The notes: generated by a model from the letters alone, not told the origin. Positions 1 through 6,940 are shown, numbered from the stretch's first letter. The stretch is DNA of 10,690 nt from JBHIER01 sp046760705 [NCBI: bacterium] (GCA_046760705.1 JBHIER010000070.1:1-10690); one strand, 5' to 3'. A program made the numbers and translations.

Positions 1-60
<60 letters not shown>

Positions 61-86
61 CCTCTCTCACTGGAATCTCTAACCTA

Positions 87-115
87 AATTTAAGCAGGTA
101 CCTGAGAAAAGTCAA
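87..115 (-). promoter_or_regulatory. sigma-70-type promoter for tRNA-Phe
   Basis: On the minus strand there is a -35 box TTGACT (110-115), a 17-bp spacer and a -10 box TAAATT (87-92). Transcription would start near 80, about 20 nt before the tRNA 5' end at 60. The boxes match the consensus at 5/6 and 4/6 positions with ideal spacing. The spacer contains the perfect 10-bp palindrome CAGGTACCTG (95-104), which may be coincidental. Confidence 0.65.
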
Positions 116-130
116 GGGGAAAACTGTAAG

Positions 131-159
131 CCACACAGACACGGAGGCACAGAGAAAAT
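131..159. repeat. cacagag-type intergenic repeat copy
   Basis: A purine/AC-rich stretch (ccacacagacacggaggc followed by acagagaaaat) resembles a dispersed intergenic sequence that I recall being common in many environmental bacterial genomes. Translated on the opposite strand it gives the familiar spurious peptide theme SLCLRVCV. Only one copy is present in the window, so calling it a repeat rests on recall and not on a comparison within this sequence. Confidence 0.45.
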
Positions 160-170
160 GAGAGGGGATT

Positions 171-1406
171 TCAGCTTTCGGCCTCCACCCGAACCCTGGC
201 AAACCGCCTCTTGCCCATGCGGATGACCATCCCCTCCTCAGGTTTGACCACCTCGTCGATGGCTCCGATCTTCTCCCCGTTGATCTTCAGACCGCCCTGT
301 TGGATCAACCGCCTGGCCTCACTGCTGCTGGCAACCTGTTTGGTGGCCATCACCAGCTCGATGATGTTCACCCCCTGCTCCCTCCACCCCTCGGGCACGA
401 TCACCTCGGCCATCTCCTGGGGCAGCTCCCGCTTCTGGAAGACGGTGACGAAAGCCTCCTCGGCTTGGGCTCCTCTCTGCTGACCGTGAAACTTGGCTAC
501 AATCTCCCGTGCCAGGCGCATCTTTACGTCTCGGGGATGGAGTCCCCCAGAGCGCAGGTCCCCCTCAATGGCCTCGATCTCATCAAGAGTCAGGTCAGTC
601 AGCAGGGTGAAATAGTTGATCATGATGTGATCGGGGATACTCATCACTTTGCCGTACATCTCCTTGGGCTTCTCCCAGAGCCCAATGGCATTACCATAGC
701 TCTTCGACATCTTCAACGAGCCATCTGTGCCGACGAGAATGGGCAAAGTTATAGCAACCTGGGGCTGCTGCCCCACGGCCCGCTGCAATTCCCGACCGAC
801 CAGAAGATTGAACAACTGATCGATGCCACCGATCTGGACATCGGTCTCAAGTTTTATGGCATCGTAACCTTGCATGAGACAGTAGAGGAACTCCTGGAGA
901 TGGATGGGCTCCCCTTTATCGTATCGCCTCCTGAAGTAGTCCCGCTCCAAGAGCTGGGCCACCGTCAAATGGGAGGCCAGTTTGATGACATCCTCAAAAG
1001 TCAGTTTACCCAACCACGTGCTGTTGAACTCGACGCGCGTTTTGCCTTCGTTGAGGATCTTGAAGACCTGATCGGTGTATGTTTTGGCGTTGGCCTTCAA
1101 CTGCTCTTCGGTGAGCATCGGCCGGGTCTTCGTCTGGCCGGATGGATCACCTACCCGCCCGGTGAAGTCGCCGATGAGGAAGGTGATCTCGTGGCCCAGA
1201 TCCTGAAACTGCTTCAACTTTTGAATGGGGACGATGTGGCCCAAGTGGAGGTCCGGGCTGGTGGGGTCTACACCCAAGTATACCTTTAAAGGCCGGCCCC
1301 CTTTCAATCTCTCCAGCAGCTCCTCCTCCATATTCTGCCTGGTCAATTTATCGCCATACTCCACACCGCGCATCAATATTTTGAACTGTTCTTCAGCCGG
1401 TTTCAT
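171..1406 (-). CDS. tyrS: Tyrosyl-tRNA synthetase (class I, TyrS/TyrZ type)
   Basis: This cytosolic class I aminoacyl-tRNA synthetase charges tRNA-Tyr with tyrosine using ATP. Counting from the chosen start (411 aa), the HIGH-type motif is HLGH at residues 54-57 in the context DPTSPDLHLGH. The Rossmann fold follows, with GGIDQ at about 193-197 and the KMSKS loop at 232-236. The C-terminus (about 345-405, with SSSEARRLIQQGGLKINGEKI-like sequence) is an S4 RNA-binding domain. The length is normal for the family. The start was set at the ATG at 1404-1406 because AGAGG (1414-1418) lies 7 nt upstream and a good promoter predicts transcription from about 1466. The upstream ATG at 1448 would add 14 non-conserved residues and has no ribosome site. 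No T-box leader is visible in the short 5' UTR of about 60 nt. The HLGH/KMSKS sequence style resembles the TyrZ-like branch, but I did not verify this phylogenetically. Confidence 0.96.
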   Translation of the reverse strand: MKPAEEQFKILMRGVEYGDKLTRQNMEEELLERLKGGRPLKVYLGVDPTSPDLHLGHIVPIQKLKQFQDLGHEITFLIGDFTGRVGDPSGQTKTRPMLTEEQLKANAKTYTDQVFKILNEGKTRVEFNSTWLGKLTFEDVIKLASHLTVAQLLERDYFRRRYDKGEPIHLQEFLYCLMQGYDAIKLETDVQIGGIDQLFNLLVGRELQRAVGQQPQVAITLPILVGTDGSLKMSKSYGNAIGLWEKPKEMYGKVMSIPDHIMINYFTLLTDLTLDEIEAIEGDLRSGGLHPRDVKMRLAREIVAKFHGQQRGAQAEEAFVTVFQKRELPQEMAEVIVPEGWREQGVNIIELVMATKQVASSSEARRLIQQGGLKINGEKIGAIDEVVKPEEGMVIRMGKRRFARVRVEAES

Positions 1407-1413
1407 CTTCAAT

Positions 1414-1418
1414 CCTCT
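1414..1418 (-). promoter_or_regulatory. ribosome binding site deciding the tyrS start
   Basis: Minus-strand AGAGG lies 7 nt before the ATG at 1406. No comparable site precedes the longer in-frame ATG at 1448, which supports the 411-aa product. Confidence 0.6.
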
Positions 1419-1472
1419 ACTCTGAGACAATAATCCTTGGTGGCCCACCCATTACCTTCGACAGAACTTATC

Positions 1473-1501
1473 AATATACACATTCTGCACAAAAAAGGCA
1501 A
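1473..1501 (-). promoter_or_regulatory. sigma-70-type promoter for tyrS
   Basis: On the minus strand there is a -35 box TTGCCT (1496-1501), a 17-bp spacer with a T-run, and a -10 box TATATT (1473-1478). Predicted initiation near 1466 leaves a 5' UTR of about 60 nt before the chosen tyrS ATG. The -10 box matches 5/6 of the consensus and the -35 box 4/6. Confidence 0.6.
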
Positions 1502-1544
1502 CTGTAAAACCAGATTGGCTCAGAGGCATCGATTCTCAAGGAGT

Positions 1545-1580
1545 CAGGGGCGTAAGAAACGTATCTCCTGGCAATTTTTT
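1545..1580 (+). terminator. terminator-like hairpin upstream of the sigma gene
   Basis: CAGGGG (1545-1550) pairs with CTCCTG (1565-1570) with one G-U. Inside it, CGT (1551-1553) pairs with ACG (1559-1561) around an AAGAA loop, leaving a TAT bulge. A run of six T (1575-1580) follows after a 4-nt gap. It sits about 55-100 nt before the possible sigma-factor start codons and no plus-strand gene precedes it. If functional, it would act as a leader attenuator rather than a gene-end terminator. The stem is short and bulged, so this is tentative. Confidence 0.3.
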
Positions 1581-1664
1581 GAAATAGGCTGCTGCGGAAG
1601 CAGTGAACTTTTTCATCGCCCAATTGTTTAATCCGTGAATCAGGAAAGGAATGATGCGCATCAA

Positions 1665-1672
1665 AGGGAAGG
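1665..1672 (+). promoter_or_regulatory. ribosome binding site favouring the sigma GTG at 1677
   Basis: AGGGAAGG ends 4 nt before the GTG at 1677, and the AGGGA portion is spaced about 7 nt from it. The alternative GTG at 1635 is preceded only by an AT-rich stretch with no purine box. Confidence 0.45.
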
Positions 1673-1676
1673 CGCG

Positions 1677-2252
1677 GTGAGTGCATCTGATGAGGAGCTA
1701 ATCGAGAGGTGTAAAAAGGGCGATGTGACGGCTTTCGATCGCCTGTACAAGAAGTACAGCGCCCCGCTGACCAACTATATCTTCAAGTTGCTGGCCGACT
1801 TTGATCGGGCGGAGGATCTCTTTCAGGAGACCTTTGTCAGGGTTTTGACCAAGTCCCACTACTACCGACCTCGGGCCAAATTTTCAACCTGGGTCTACAA
1901 GATTGCCACGAACCTCTGTTACAACGAACTCCGCCGGAGGAGGCAGTTGCCCACCGTTCCCTTGGACGACTGCATAGCGGAGGGTTTCGAAAAAGGTTCG
2001 GACATACCCAGCGACCCCCATCAATGCCCTTTAAGAAGGGTAGAGAACAGAGATCTGTACGAAAAGGTTCTGAATGCCATGCGGCGGTTGCCTGTGGATC
2101 AGAGGACGGTCTTCAGTTTACGCTTTTATCAAGAGCTGCCATACGATCAAATCGCCGAAATCTTGAACTGCCCTTTGGGAACGGTCAAGTCTCGCATGCA
2201 CAATGCGGTCAGGAAGTTGCAGAACCTTCTGAAAGACGGGAAGCCCACGTAA
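1677..2252 (+). CDS. ECF (extracytoplasmic function) sigma-70 family factor
   Basis: This alternative sigma factor directs core RNA polymerase to a regulon, usually under control of a cognate anti-sigma factor. From the chosen start (191 aa), sigma region 2 spans about residues 20-90. It includes an acidic RAEDLFQETFVRV-type segment and the -10-recognition helix KFSTWVYKIATNLCYNELRRRR. Region 4 spans about 131-186, with the helix-turn-helix LPYDQIAEILNCPLGTVKSR. Regions 1.1 and 3 are absent, which defines the ECF class. Start choice: GTG at 1677 has AGGGAAGG at 1665-1672, and the protein then begins MSASDEELIERCKKGD, typical of the family. The longer in-frame GTG at 1635 would add 14 residues without a ribosome site. 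The downstream zinc-binding membrane protein is its likely antagonist. The ECF subgroup was not assigned. Confidence 0.93.
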   Translation: MSASDEELIERCKKGDVTAFDRLYKKYSAPLTNYIFKLLADFDRAEDLFQETFVRVLTKSHYYRPRAKFSTWVYKIATNLCYNELRRRRQLPTVPLDDCIAEGFEKGSDIPSDPHQCPLRRVENRDLYEKVLNAMRRLPVDQRTVFSLRFYQELPYDQIAEILNCPLGTVKSRMHNAVRKLQNLLKDGKPT

Positions 2253-2323
2253 AGGGTGTTCTTGAGAAAGAGGCCCGATGATAGATAGAGGATCATTTTG
2301 AGACCGAAAAGGAGGAGAGGAGA

Positions 2324-2809
2324 GTGGATTGCAAGGATGTGAGGGAAAGTCTTGTCGATTATGTTCTCTACGACTTGAACTTGGGCCAGATCGAAGAGAT
2401 CGGTAAGCACTTAGCTCGGTGTGCCGAGTGCTCAGCCGAGGAGGGCTGCATCCGAAAGACGCTGGAGGTTATGGGGGGCCTCGTGGACCGGGAGCCGTCT
2501 CTGCGGACATACGAGGCGTTGCGCTGGCAGGTCACTCGACCAAGGCGGAGGGCCGGAGTTTCAAAGGTTTTGCGAAGGATATGGCGTCCGGTGCCCGTCT
2601 TTGCCACTTTGGCCGGAGTCCTGTTGATGGCCTCCGTCTTTTTGCTCAATATGTGGCCTGAGACGAAGGGGGATATCCCACCCCCCGGGGAGAGGGCCGA
2701 CAGCGTGCAGCACTCATCCCGGGATACGGCGACAACTCTGCTGAAGCCGATGATGCTCGATTCGGCGGCCCGGTTTCTCCAGAGCCCACCGGTGAAGGCC
2801 CGGTTCTAA
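2324..2809 (+). CDS. zf-HC2-type transmembrane anti-sigma factor
   Basis: This 161-aa protein probably sequesters the adjacent ECF sigma factor at the inner membrane. Residues 1-40 carry the zinc-associated anti-sigma signature: Cys3, then H29-x3-C33-x2-C36 (HLARCAEC). A basic stretch (RPRRRAGVSKVLRRIWR, about 72-88) precedes one hydrophobic span at about 91-111, giving an N-in, C-out topology. Only about 50 residues follow outside the membrane; they are rich in Ser, Thr and Pro and I see no recognisable sensor domain. The GTG start at 2324 is preceded by GGAGGAGAGG (2311-2320), a strong ribosome site. The gene begins 71 nt after the sigma stop, consistent with one transcript. Its stop is only 26 nt from the stop of the convergent lipase gene, with no room for an obvious terminator. 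Confidence 0.85.
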   Translation: MDCKDVRESLVDYVLYDLNLGQIEEIGKHLARCAECSAEEGCIRKTLEVMGGLVDREPSLRTYEALRWQVTRPRRRAGVSKVLRRIWRPVPVFATLAGVLLMASVFLLNMWPETKGDIPPPGERADSVQHSSRDTATTLLKPMMLDSAARFLQSPPVKARF

Positions 2810-2835
2810 CCCAGCCATTGAGATCCGGGGCGAGC

Positions 2836-5580
2836 TTAAAACCAATAGCCCAGTGAGAGATAGAGCCGGTCCTCACCCTTCTTCGAACGGCCGTAGTCCA
2901 CCTCTGCAGGTCCCAAGGGGGTGTCGACGGCCAGCCCGACCCCCCAGGCCTCCATGACCTTGTCGCTGCGAAAGGCCTCGGCCTCCTGCCACAAGTAGCC
3001 TACATCGTAGCGGGCCGAAAGATAGAGAGCAAGCCAGGGGAGCCAAGGTGCCTGGTAGCGGTATTCGAAGTTTGCCCACAACAGTTGCCGCCCTACAAAC
3101 TCCTCATCGTGGTAGCCGTACAACTTCACCGTATACTCTTCCCCAGGGTACTCGCACTGAATGCGGTTGCCGCCCACCCTGAAACGCTCCGCATAGGGGG
3201 TGATCAGGTCCATGGAGCCGAAGCTCAGTTTCGGGTGGAGCGTGTGCCTCTTGAAGAAGGTGGCATAGGACTCGAGGGTGCCGAAAAACTTGACGTAGGA
3301 AGCCGTACCTCCGAGGACGTCCGCAGCCAACTCGAGGAAAAGGTGCGAGTAGTTGCCCGATGTGGGGAAGGGGTAACGGTTCAGGTTGTCGACCACGGAT
3401 CGCAGGATAAGACTTCTGATCTGAACGCCGCTCTCAGGTTCTCGGCCGCCTGGGCTCGGCTTCAGTTTCACCTCTTCTGCCCGACCTTCCACCGAGACTG
3501 TACCGAAACGATAGATCTGTTGCCCGATGGCCAATCGCCCGCCCCATCGCTCTTCTGTGTGTTCGGCACGCCGGTTGTCGCCATGACGATAGATATATTG
3601 CTCCCGGCTTCTGTGGTATGCGGAGGCCCGATATGTTAGATACGTTTTGAAGAGTCGGTCGACCCTGTGGCTGAGCTCGTACCGCTGCCGCCGCTGCCCG
3701 TACTGCAGATGCAGGTTCAGTTTGGCTCCATATCCGAAGAGGTTGTCGTCGAGCAGCTCGATGAACCCGTCGGTTTTGTATTCGAGATCGTGTCTGGCCC
3801 CGACTCGGACGAGGTTGAACCTCTTCTCCACTACATTGAGGCAAGCCCTGACCGAGCCGTCGGCCCTCTGGATATTCAGGTGTACTCTGTCGAAGAGGCC
3901 GGTGCTGTAAATGTTCTTTATGCCCCTGTTGGCTCTGTCGAGATTGAAGACCTCGCCCGGCCGCAGAGGGAACTCCCGTCGGACTACATGAGCTTTGGTG
4001 CGTCGATTGCCGATGATGTCGATCTCAGCGATCCGCCCCTCGTCAATCGATACGGTAACAGTTCCAGTCCCCTCATCGAAATCGATGCTCTCAATCTGAG
4101 CCAAGACGTAACCGCTGCTGTGATACAAGTTCAGGATGGAACGGATGTCCCTCTCCCCGGTTCTGTAGTTCACCGGCAGACCCGGTTTCGAGACGATACT
4201 GTCTAAGATGGCCTCAGTGGAGAAGATGGTGTTGCCCTTCAGTTGGATCCTCTGGAACGGCGGGTTCTCCTCCAATCGGAAGCGCACCTCGGCCCTCGTC
4301 GAGTCGACCCTCGTCGAGTCGACCCTCGTCGACTCCAGCTCAACCGTGGCGCTGACGTTGCGGCAGTAGCCCAGATTGTATATCCTCCCCATGTCCTTCC
4401 GTATCCCCCGCACATCAGCCATTTTCCCGGGTTGGGTTGTGATCACTTCCCTGAAAACGGTGCGCGGGAGAATGTGGAGTCCTTCAATCGAGACGGCCGA
4501 CACACCGAAAGCGGGGTTGTTCACTTCGACCGCTGCCTTTTCGCCGAGCAATCGGTAGATCCGTCCGATCTTCTCCTCAGTAGCTGCCTCACCCCATTGG
4601 ATGAGTTGGTCGATGTTGCTGAAGTCCAGAGAGGAGTGGCCGTGAAGGTCAGGGTCAATGACCACGTCGGCCTCAGGCATTTGCCTTTCGTTGGAGATCA
4701 TCATGATGATGCTGATCACCTGATCTGCGATATGCCAGGGCGCTCTGAGACCATCCTTGGGTCGGAGGCTGTTGAGGATGTTCACGGCCACAATGATGTC
4801 TGCCCCCATGGCGCGCACCACATCCATAGGGAGGTAATCGACAATGCCGCCGTCGGCCAGAAGCTGGTCCCCCCTCTCGACCGGGGTGAAGAGAAGGGGG
4901 ATAGTCAGACTGGCCCGCAGGGCCACGCCGAGGTCACCTCTTGAGAGCACTACCTTCTCGCCGGAGACAAGATCAGTGGTCACGGTGCGAAAGGGGATGT
5001 TCAAGCGGTCAAAATCGCCGCCCGATCTGTAATTGGCCTGAAGGGTCAGACTGGTCAACAGGTTGTTCAATTTCTGACCGGCTGTGTAGGCCGGAGGAAT
5101 GTAGGGCTTCAGTCCGGCGAATCGAACCTGAAGGAAATGTTTGGCCTTCTCCTGTTTCTGGCCCAGGAAGAGGTCGGTGCGGGAGGGGGTGTCGACGAAA
5201 AGATCCGACCAGTCGATACTTTTGGCCAGACGTTCCAATTCGTCCGCAGAGTAGCCAGCAGCATAGAGACCGCCGACGATAGAACCCATGCTGGTGCCTG
5301 CGATCATGTCCACCGGGATGCCGCCCTTCTCCAGAGCCTTTAACACACCAATGTGAGCCAACCCTCTCGCTCCACCTCCGCTCAGAGCCAAACCCACCTT
5401 AGGGCGTTTGATCTCCCGGTACGGAAGAAAATTGGCCCTCTCCCGCCTCGGAGGCTCAAGGTCCAACTCAATCCTGCGAACCCCCTCAGATTGACTGAGA
5501 AGAAGCCCAGGAATGAAGAGAAGAAGGAGAAGATATGTGTCTCTTTTCATCATCTCGGTAGTTTCGAAGACCGTCCTCAT
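2836..5580 (-). CDS. Patatin-like phospholipase with three POTRA domains and BamA-type outer-membrane barrel
   Basis: This predicted 914-aa outer-membrane lipase resembles type Vd (PlpD-like) autotransporters. A signal peptide (MKRDTYLLLLLFIPGLLLSQ, residues 11-30) is followed by a patatin domain at about 60-265. Its oxyanion loop is GGGARG (68-73), the nucleophile elbow GTSMG has Ser97, and DGG has the dyad Asp243. Three POTRA-like segments follow at about 360-436, 440-513 and 515-586, then a barrel from about 590 to the C-terminus. That part contains the conserved VDNLNRYPFPTSG stretch and ends in LYLSLGYWF, a C-terminal Phe beta-signal for BAM-dependent insertion. All catalytic residues are present, so acyl-ester hydrolase activity is expected; substrate and surface release are unknown. 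The start is uncertain. The ATG at 5580 has only a weak GAG 8 nt upstream, while the ATGs at 5553 and 5550 would give a cleaner signal peptide. The gene is convergent with the sigma/anti-sigma pair. Confidence 0.92.
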   Translation of the reverse strand: MRTVFETTEMMKRDTYLLLLLFIPGLLLSQSEGVRRIELDLEPPRRERANFLPYREIKRPKVGLALSGGGARGLAHIGVLKALEKGGIPVDMIAGTSMGSIVGGLYAAGYSADELERLAKSIDWSDLFVDTPSRTDLFLGQKQEKAKHFLQVRFAGLKPYIPPAYTAGQKLNNLLTSLTLQANYRSGGDFDRLNIPFRTVTTDLVSGEKVVLSRGDLGVALRASLTIPLLFTPVERGDQLLADGGIVDYLPMDVVRAMGADIIVAVNILNSLRPKDGLRAPWHIADQVISIIMMISNERQMPEADVVIDPDLHGHSSLDFSNIDQLIQWGEAATEEKIGRIYRLLGEKAAVEVNNPAFGVSAVSIEGLHILPRTVFREVITTQPGKMADVRGIRKDMGRIYNLGYCRNVSATVELESTRVDSTRVDSTRAEVRFRLEENPPFQRIQLKGNTIFSTEAILDSIVSKPGLPVNYRTGERDIRSILNLYHSSGYVLAQIESIDFDEGTGTVTVSIDEGRIAEIDIIGNRRTKAHVVRREFPLRPGEVFNLDRANRGIKNIYSTGLFDRVHLNIQRADGSVRACLNVVEKRFNLVRVGARHDLEYKTDGFIELLDDNLFGYGAKLNLHLQYGQRRQRYELSHRVDRLFKTYLTYRASAYHRSREQYIYRHGDNRRAEHTEERWGGRLAIGQQIYRFGTVSVEGRAEEVKLKPSPGGREPESGVQIRSLILRSVVDNLNRYPFPTSGNYSHLFLELAADVLGGTASYVKFFGTLESYATFFKRHTLHPKLSFGSMDLITPYAERFRVGGNRIQCEYPGEEYTVKLYGYHDEEFVGRQLLWANFEYRYQAPWLPWLALYLSARYDVGYLWQEAEAFRSDKVMEAWGVGLAVDTPLGPAEVDYGRSKKGEDRLYLSLGYWF
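4293..4337 (-). repeat. 15-bp in-frame tandem repeat (STRVD x3) in POTRA1
   Basis: Plus-strand unit ccctcgtcgagtcga occurs at 4293-4307 and again exactly at 4308-4322. A third copy at 4323-4337 differs at two bases. On the coding strand this reads ESTRVD-STRVD-STRAE at residues 415-430, between the last two strands of the first POTRA-like segment. The period is a multiple of three, so copy-number change would keep the frame. Confidence 0.85.
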
Positions 5581-5617
5581 CGGCTCTGCTCAGGTTTGGA
5601 AAATAACATACTACCGC

Positions 5618-5645
5618 TGAGAATGCAAGGCATAAATTCTGTTCT
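5618..5645 (-). promoter_or_regulatory. possible ECF-type promoter of the lipase gene
   Basis: On the minus strand AGAACAG (5639-5645) is separated by 16 bp from TCTCA (5618-5622). This resembles the E. coli sigma-E layout GGAACTT-N16-TCTGA, with mismatches in both boxes. The predicted start near 5611 leaves about 30 nt before the ATG at 5580. No convincing sigma-70 promoter was seen on this strand. It is a weak, hypothesis-level call, because AT-rich upstream DNA can match such short boxes by chance. Confidence 0.22.
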
Positions 5646-5701
5646 CGGGAATTCCGTCTCTGAGCACTGAAAACATTTTTGCCCTGAGGGAGAAAAAACT
5701 C

Positions 5702-5730
5702 TTGATTTCTGCGAAAAGCTTGTATATACT
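5702..5730 (+). promoter_or_regulatory. strong sigma-70-type promoter for the 348-aa gene
   Basis: The -35 box TTGATT (5702-5707), a 17-bp spacer and the -10 box TATACT (5725-5730) make the best promoter match in the window. An A-tract (5693-5698) just upstream of the -35 box could act as an UP element. Initiation near 5737 implies a leader of about 157 nt before the ATG at 5894. Confidence 0.7.
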
Positions 5731-5841
5731 ATCCAATAGTGGAGGTTGCAGTCTCTTTTCAAACCGGGGAGGGTTCAGCGCCAGTGCTTTCCATTTCATC
5801 CGGAAAAAGTCAGGGATAGACGGTGGTGAAAATGGGGTGGC

Positions 5842-5892
5842 ATGGCCTCAAATCGAAAGCAGTTTAATGGTACTTTGAGAGGAGGAAAATAG
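5842..5892 (+). other. 16-codon leader ORF ending 1 nt before the next ATG
   Basis: ATG at 5842 opens MASNRKQFNGTLRGGK and stops at TAG 5890-5892, one base before the ATG at 5894. The ORF runs across the GAGAGGAGG ribosome site (5877-5885) of the downstream gene, a layout that could couple or interfere with translation. It has a poor ribosome site of its own, and an ORF this short can arise by chance. Confidence 0.18.
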
Positions 5893-5893
5893 G

Positions 5894-6940
5894 ATGGCGC
5901 GTGATAAATACCGAGAGTTGGCTTACAAGTATGCTCCCATCTTCGCCCAAAAGGTCAGCAATGAGTGGCCGGTGGCGGATCAGATCGCTCCGGTGGACTT
6001 TGCCGGAAGTATTGCTCGGGTCGCCCAAAACCCGAGAGCGCTCCACAGTATTAAGAAAAAGGAGGAGAACGACTATGTGATTCCTGCTAAAGTCTATTAC
6101 AGCATTTGCGAGACAACGACCCACTACTTCCTCATTTATGCTATATATCACGTCTTAGATTGGTGGAAGCGATACAAGCCCAGGGATCTCTATAACACCA
6201 TTCGGGATATGCTCGACGAGCACATTCATGATATGGAAGGGGCTCTGCTCGTGGTGACAAAGGGGCAGAAAGGTCTCAAAAGGGGGGAAGAGAAATCTGC
6301 CGAGGTCCGTGAAGAACGCGTGGACGGACTTGTGACAGTAGCTCATAACAACTTCTATCTGTACACCGAGCCGAGGATTCCTACCGGCGATGGAAAGTGG
6401 AAAGAGGTGAACTCGCAGAAGTTACGGGTTGCCAAGTTCAACGAGACGGTAGATGGCCATATCTGGCTCGACAGGGCCACTGAGAGAGTTAAACTGTATG
6501 TTGAATCAAGGGGTCACGGCATTCGAGGCGATCACAAGCATTGGGGTGGCGGAGATGAAATATGGTACTACTACCCGAAAGAGAAATCTGTGAGCCCCGC
6601 TCACTTAGACCTGAAAGAGAGGGAGACCACTCGCACAGTGAGTTATGAGCTTGAGGACATCTTCGCTGCTAAAGGCCTCTGGGCCCACCGGTTCAACAAC
6701 CGGGTGTTTATGCAGAACAAGGACGGGAAGTGGGCGTTCGTGTACAGAGGAGAGGACAGAAAGCTTCATGGTGGTGCTGCAAATCCGCCGTGGTCCTGGA
6801 ACGACCACAATGATCCCAGCCCGATGGGCGAAATCGCAACCGATCCAGCCCGGGTCATTATTCGCTACGCTCAGGGCTGGGGGCCAGTCAGTACGCATTA
6901 CATCTACAACCCTTATCAATCGATCGGACTTTCTGCCTGA
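5894..6940 (+). CDS. Uncharacterised 348-aa protein with HxHDME motif (possible NPP1/Vps62-like fold)
   Basis: I do not recognise a named family with confidence. The protein has no signal peptide or membrane span, so it is probably cytosolic. Visible blocks in order: YAPIFAQKVSNEWPVADQIAPVDFAGS (about 13-39, quoted in part: YAPIF, ADQIAPVDF); an aromatic segment YYSICETTTHYFLIYAIYH (68-86); H110-x-H112-D113-M-E115 (EHIHDMEG) followed by hydrophobic LLVV; VTVAHNNFYLY (147-157); VKLYVESRGHG (199-209) with H208; and a Trp/Gly-rich C-terminus with a WG...NPY element (329-341). The order HxHD[W/M]E, then a strand with His, then G-H, resembles NPP1/NLP and Vps62-type proteins, whose HxHDWE motif binds a metal. 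This is inference from motif order only. The start is firm: GAGAGGAGG at 5877-5885 lies 8 nt upstream. The gene stands alone with its own promoter. Confidence 0.85.
   Translation: MARDKYRELAYKYAPIFAQKVSNEWPVADQIAPVDFAGSIARVAQNPRALHSIKKKEENDYVIPAKVYYSICETTTHYFLIYAIYHVLDWWKRYKPRDLYNTIRDMLDEHIHDMEGALLVVTKGQKGLKRGEEKSAEVREERVDGLVTVAHNNFYLYTEPRIPTGDGKWKEVNSQKLRVAKFNETVDGHIWLDRATERVKLYVESRGHGIRGDHKHWGGGDEIWYYYPKEKSVSPAHLDLKERETTRTVSYELEDIFAAKGLWAHRFNNRVFMQNKDGKWAFVYRGEDRKLHGGAANPPWSWNDHNDPSPMGEIATDPARVIIRYAQGWGPVSTHYIYNPYQSIGLSA

Larger units (their letters stand above)
5581..5893. other. Divergent intergenic region between the lipase and the 348-aa gene
   Basis: This 313-bp gap separates two divergent genes. 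Its left part is AT-rich and holds the 8-bp palindrome GGAATTCC (5647-5654), an inverted T5/CCC...GGG/A5 element (5676-5698), and the A-tract and promoter of the right-hand gene. The right part (about 5737-5893) is a long untranslated leader with a small hairpin, TTTCC...GGAAA. A 16-codon ORF (5842-5892) covers the ribosome site of the 348-aa gene. No riboswitch class was recognised. Confidence 0.6.

Noticed and set aside
300-1289. 329-codon plus-strand ORF opposite tyrS
   Set aside because: Complete overlap with conserved tyrS motifs; a reverse-frame shadow.
1407-1448. Upstream ATG start of tyrS
   Set aside because: No ribosome site, non-conserved residues, and only about 18 nt from the predicted transcription start.
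1635-1676. Upstream GTG start of the sigma gene
   Set aside because: In frame but lacks a ribosome site, and the added 14 residues are unlike the family N-terminus; kept only as an alternative.
4243-4944. 233-codon plus-strand ORF opposite the patatin gene
   Set aside because: Shadow of the patatin/POTRA coding region; no independent ribosome site or domain.
5676-5698. T5-CCC-GGG-A5 inverted repeat as a bidirectional terminator
   Set aside because: The T-run precedes and the A-run follows the stem on both strands, the wrong order for intrinsic termination; the A-tract fits better as an UP element.
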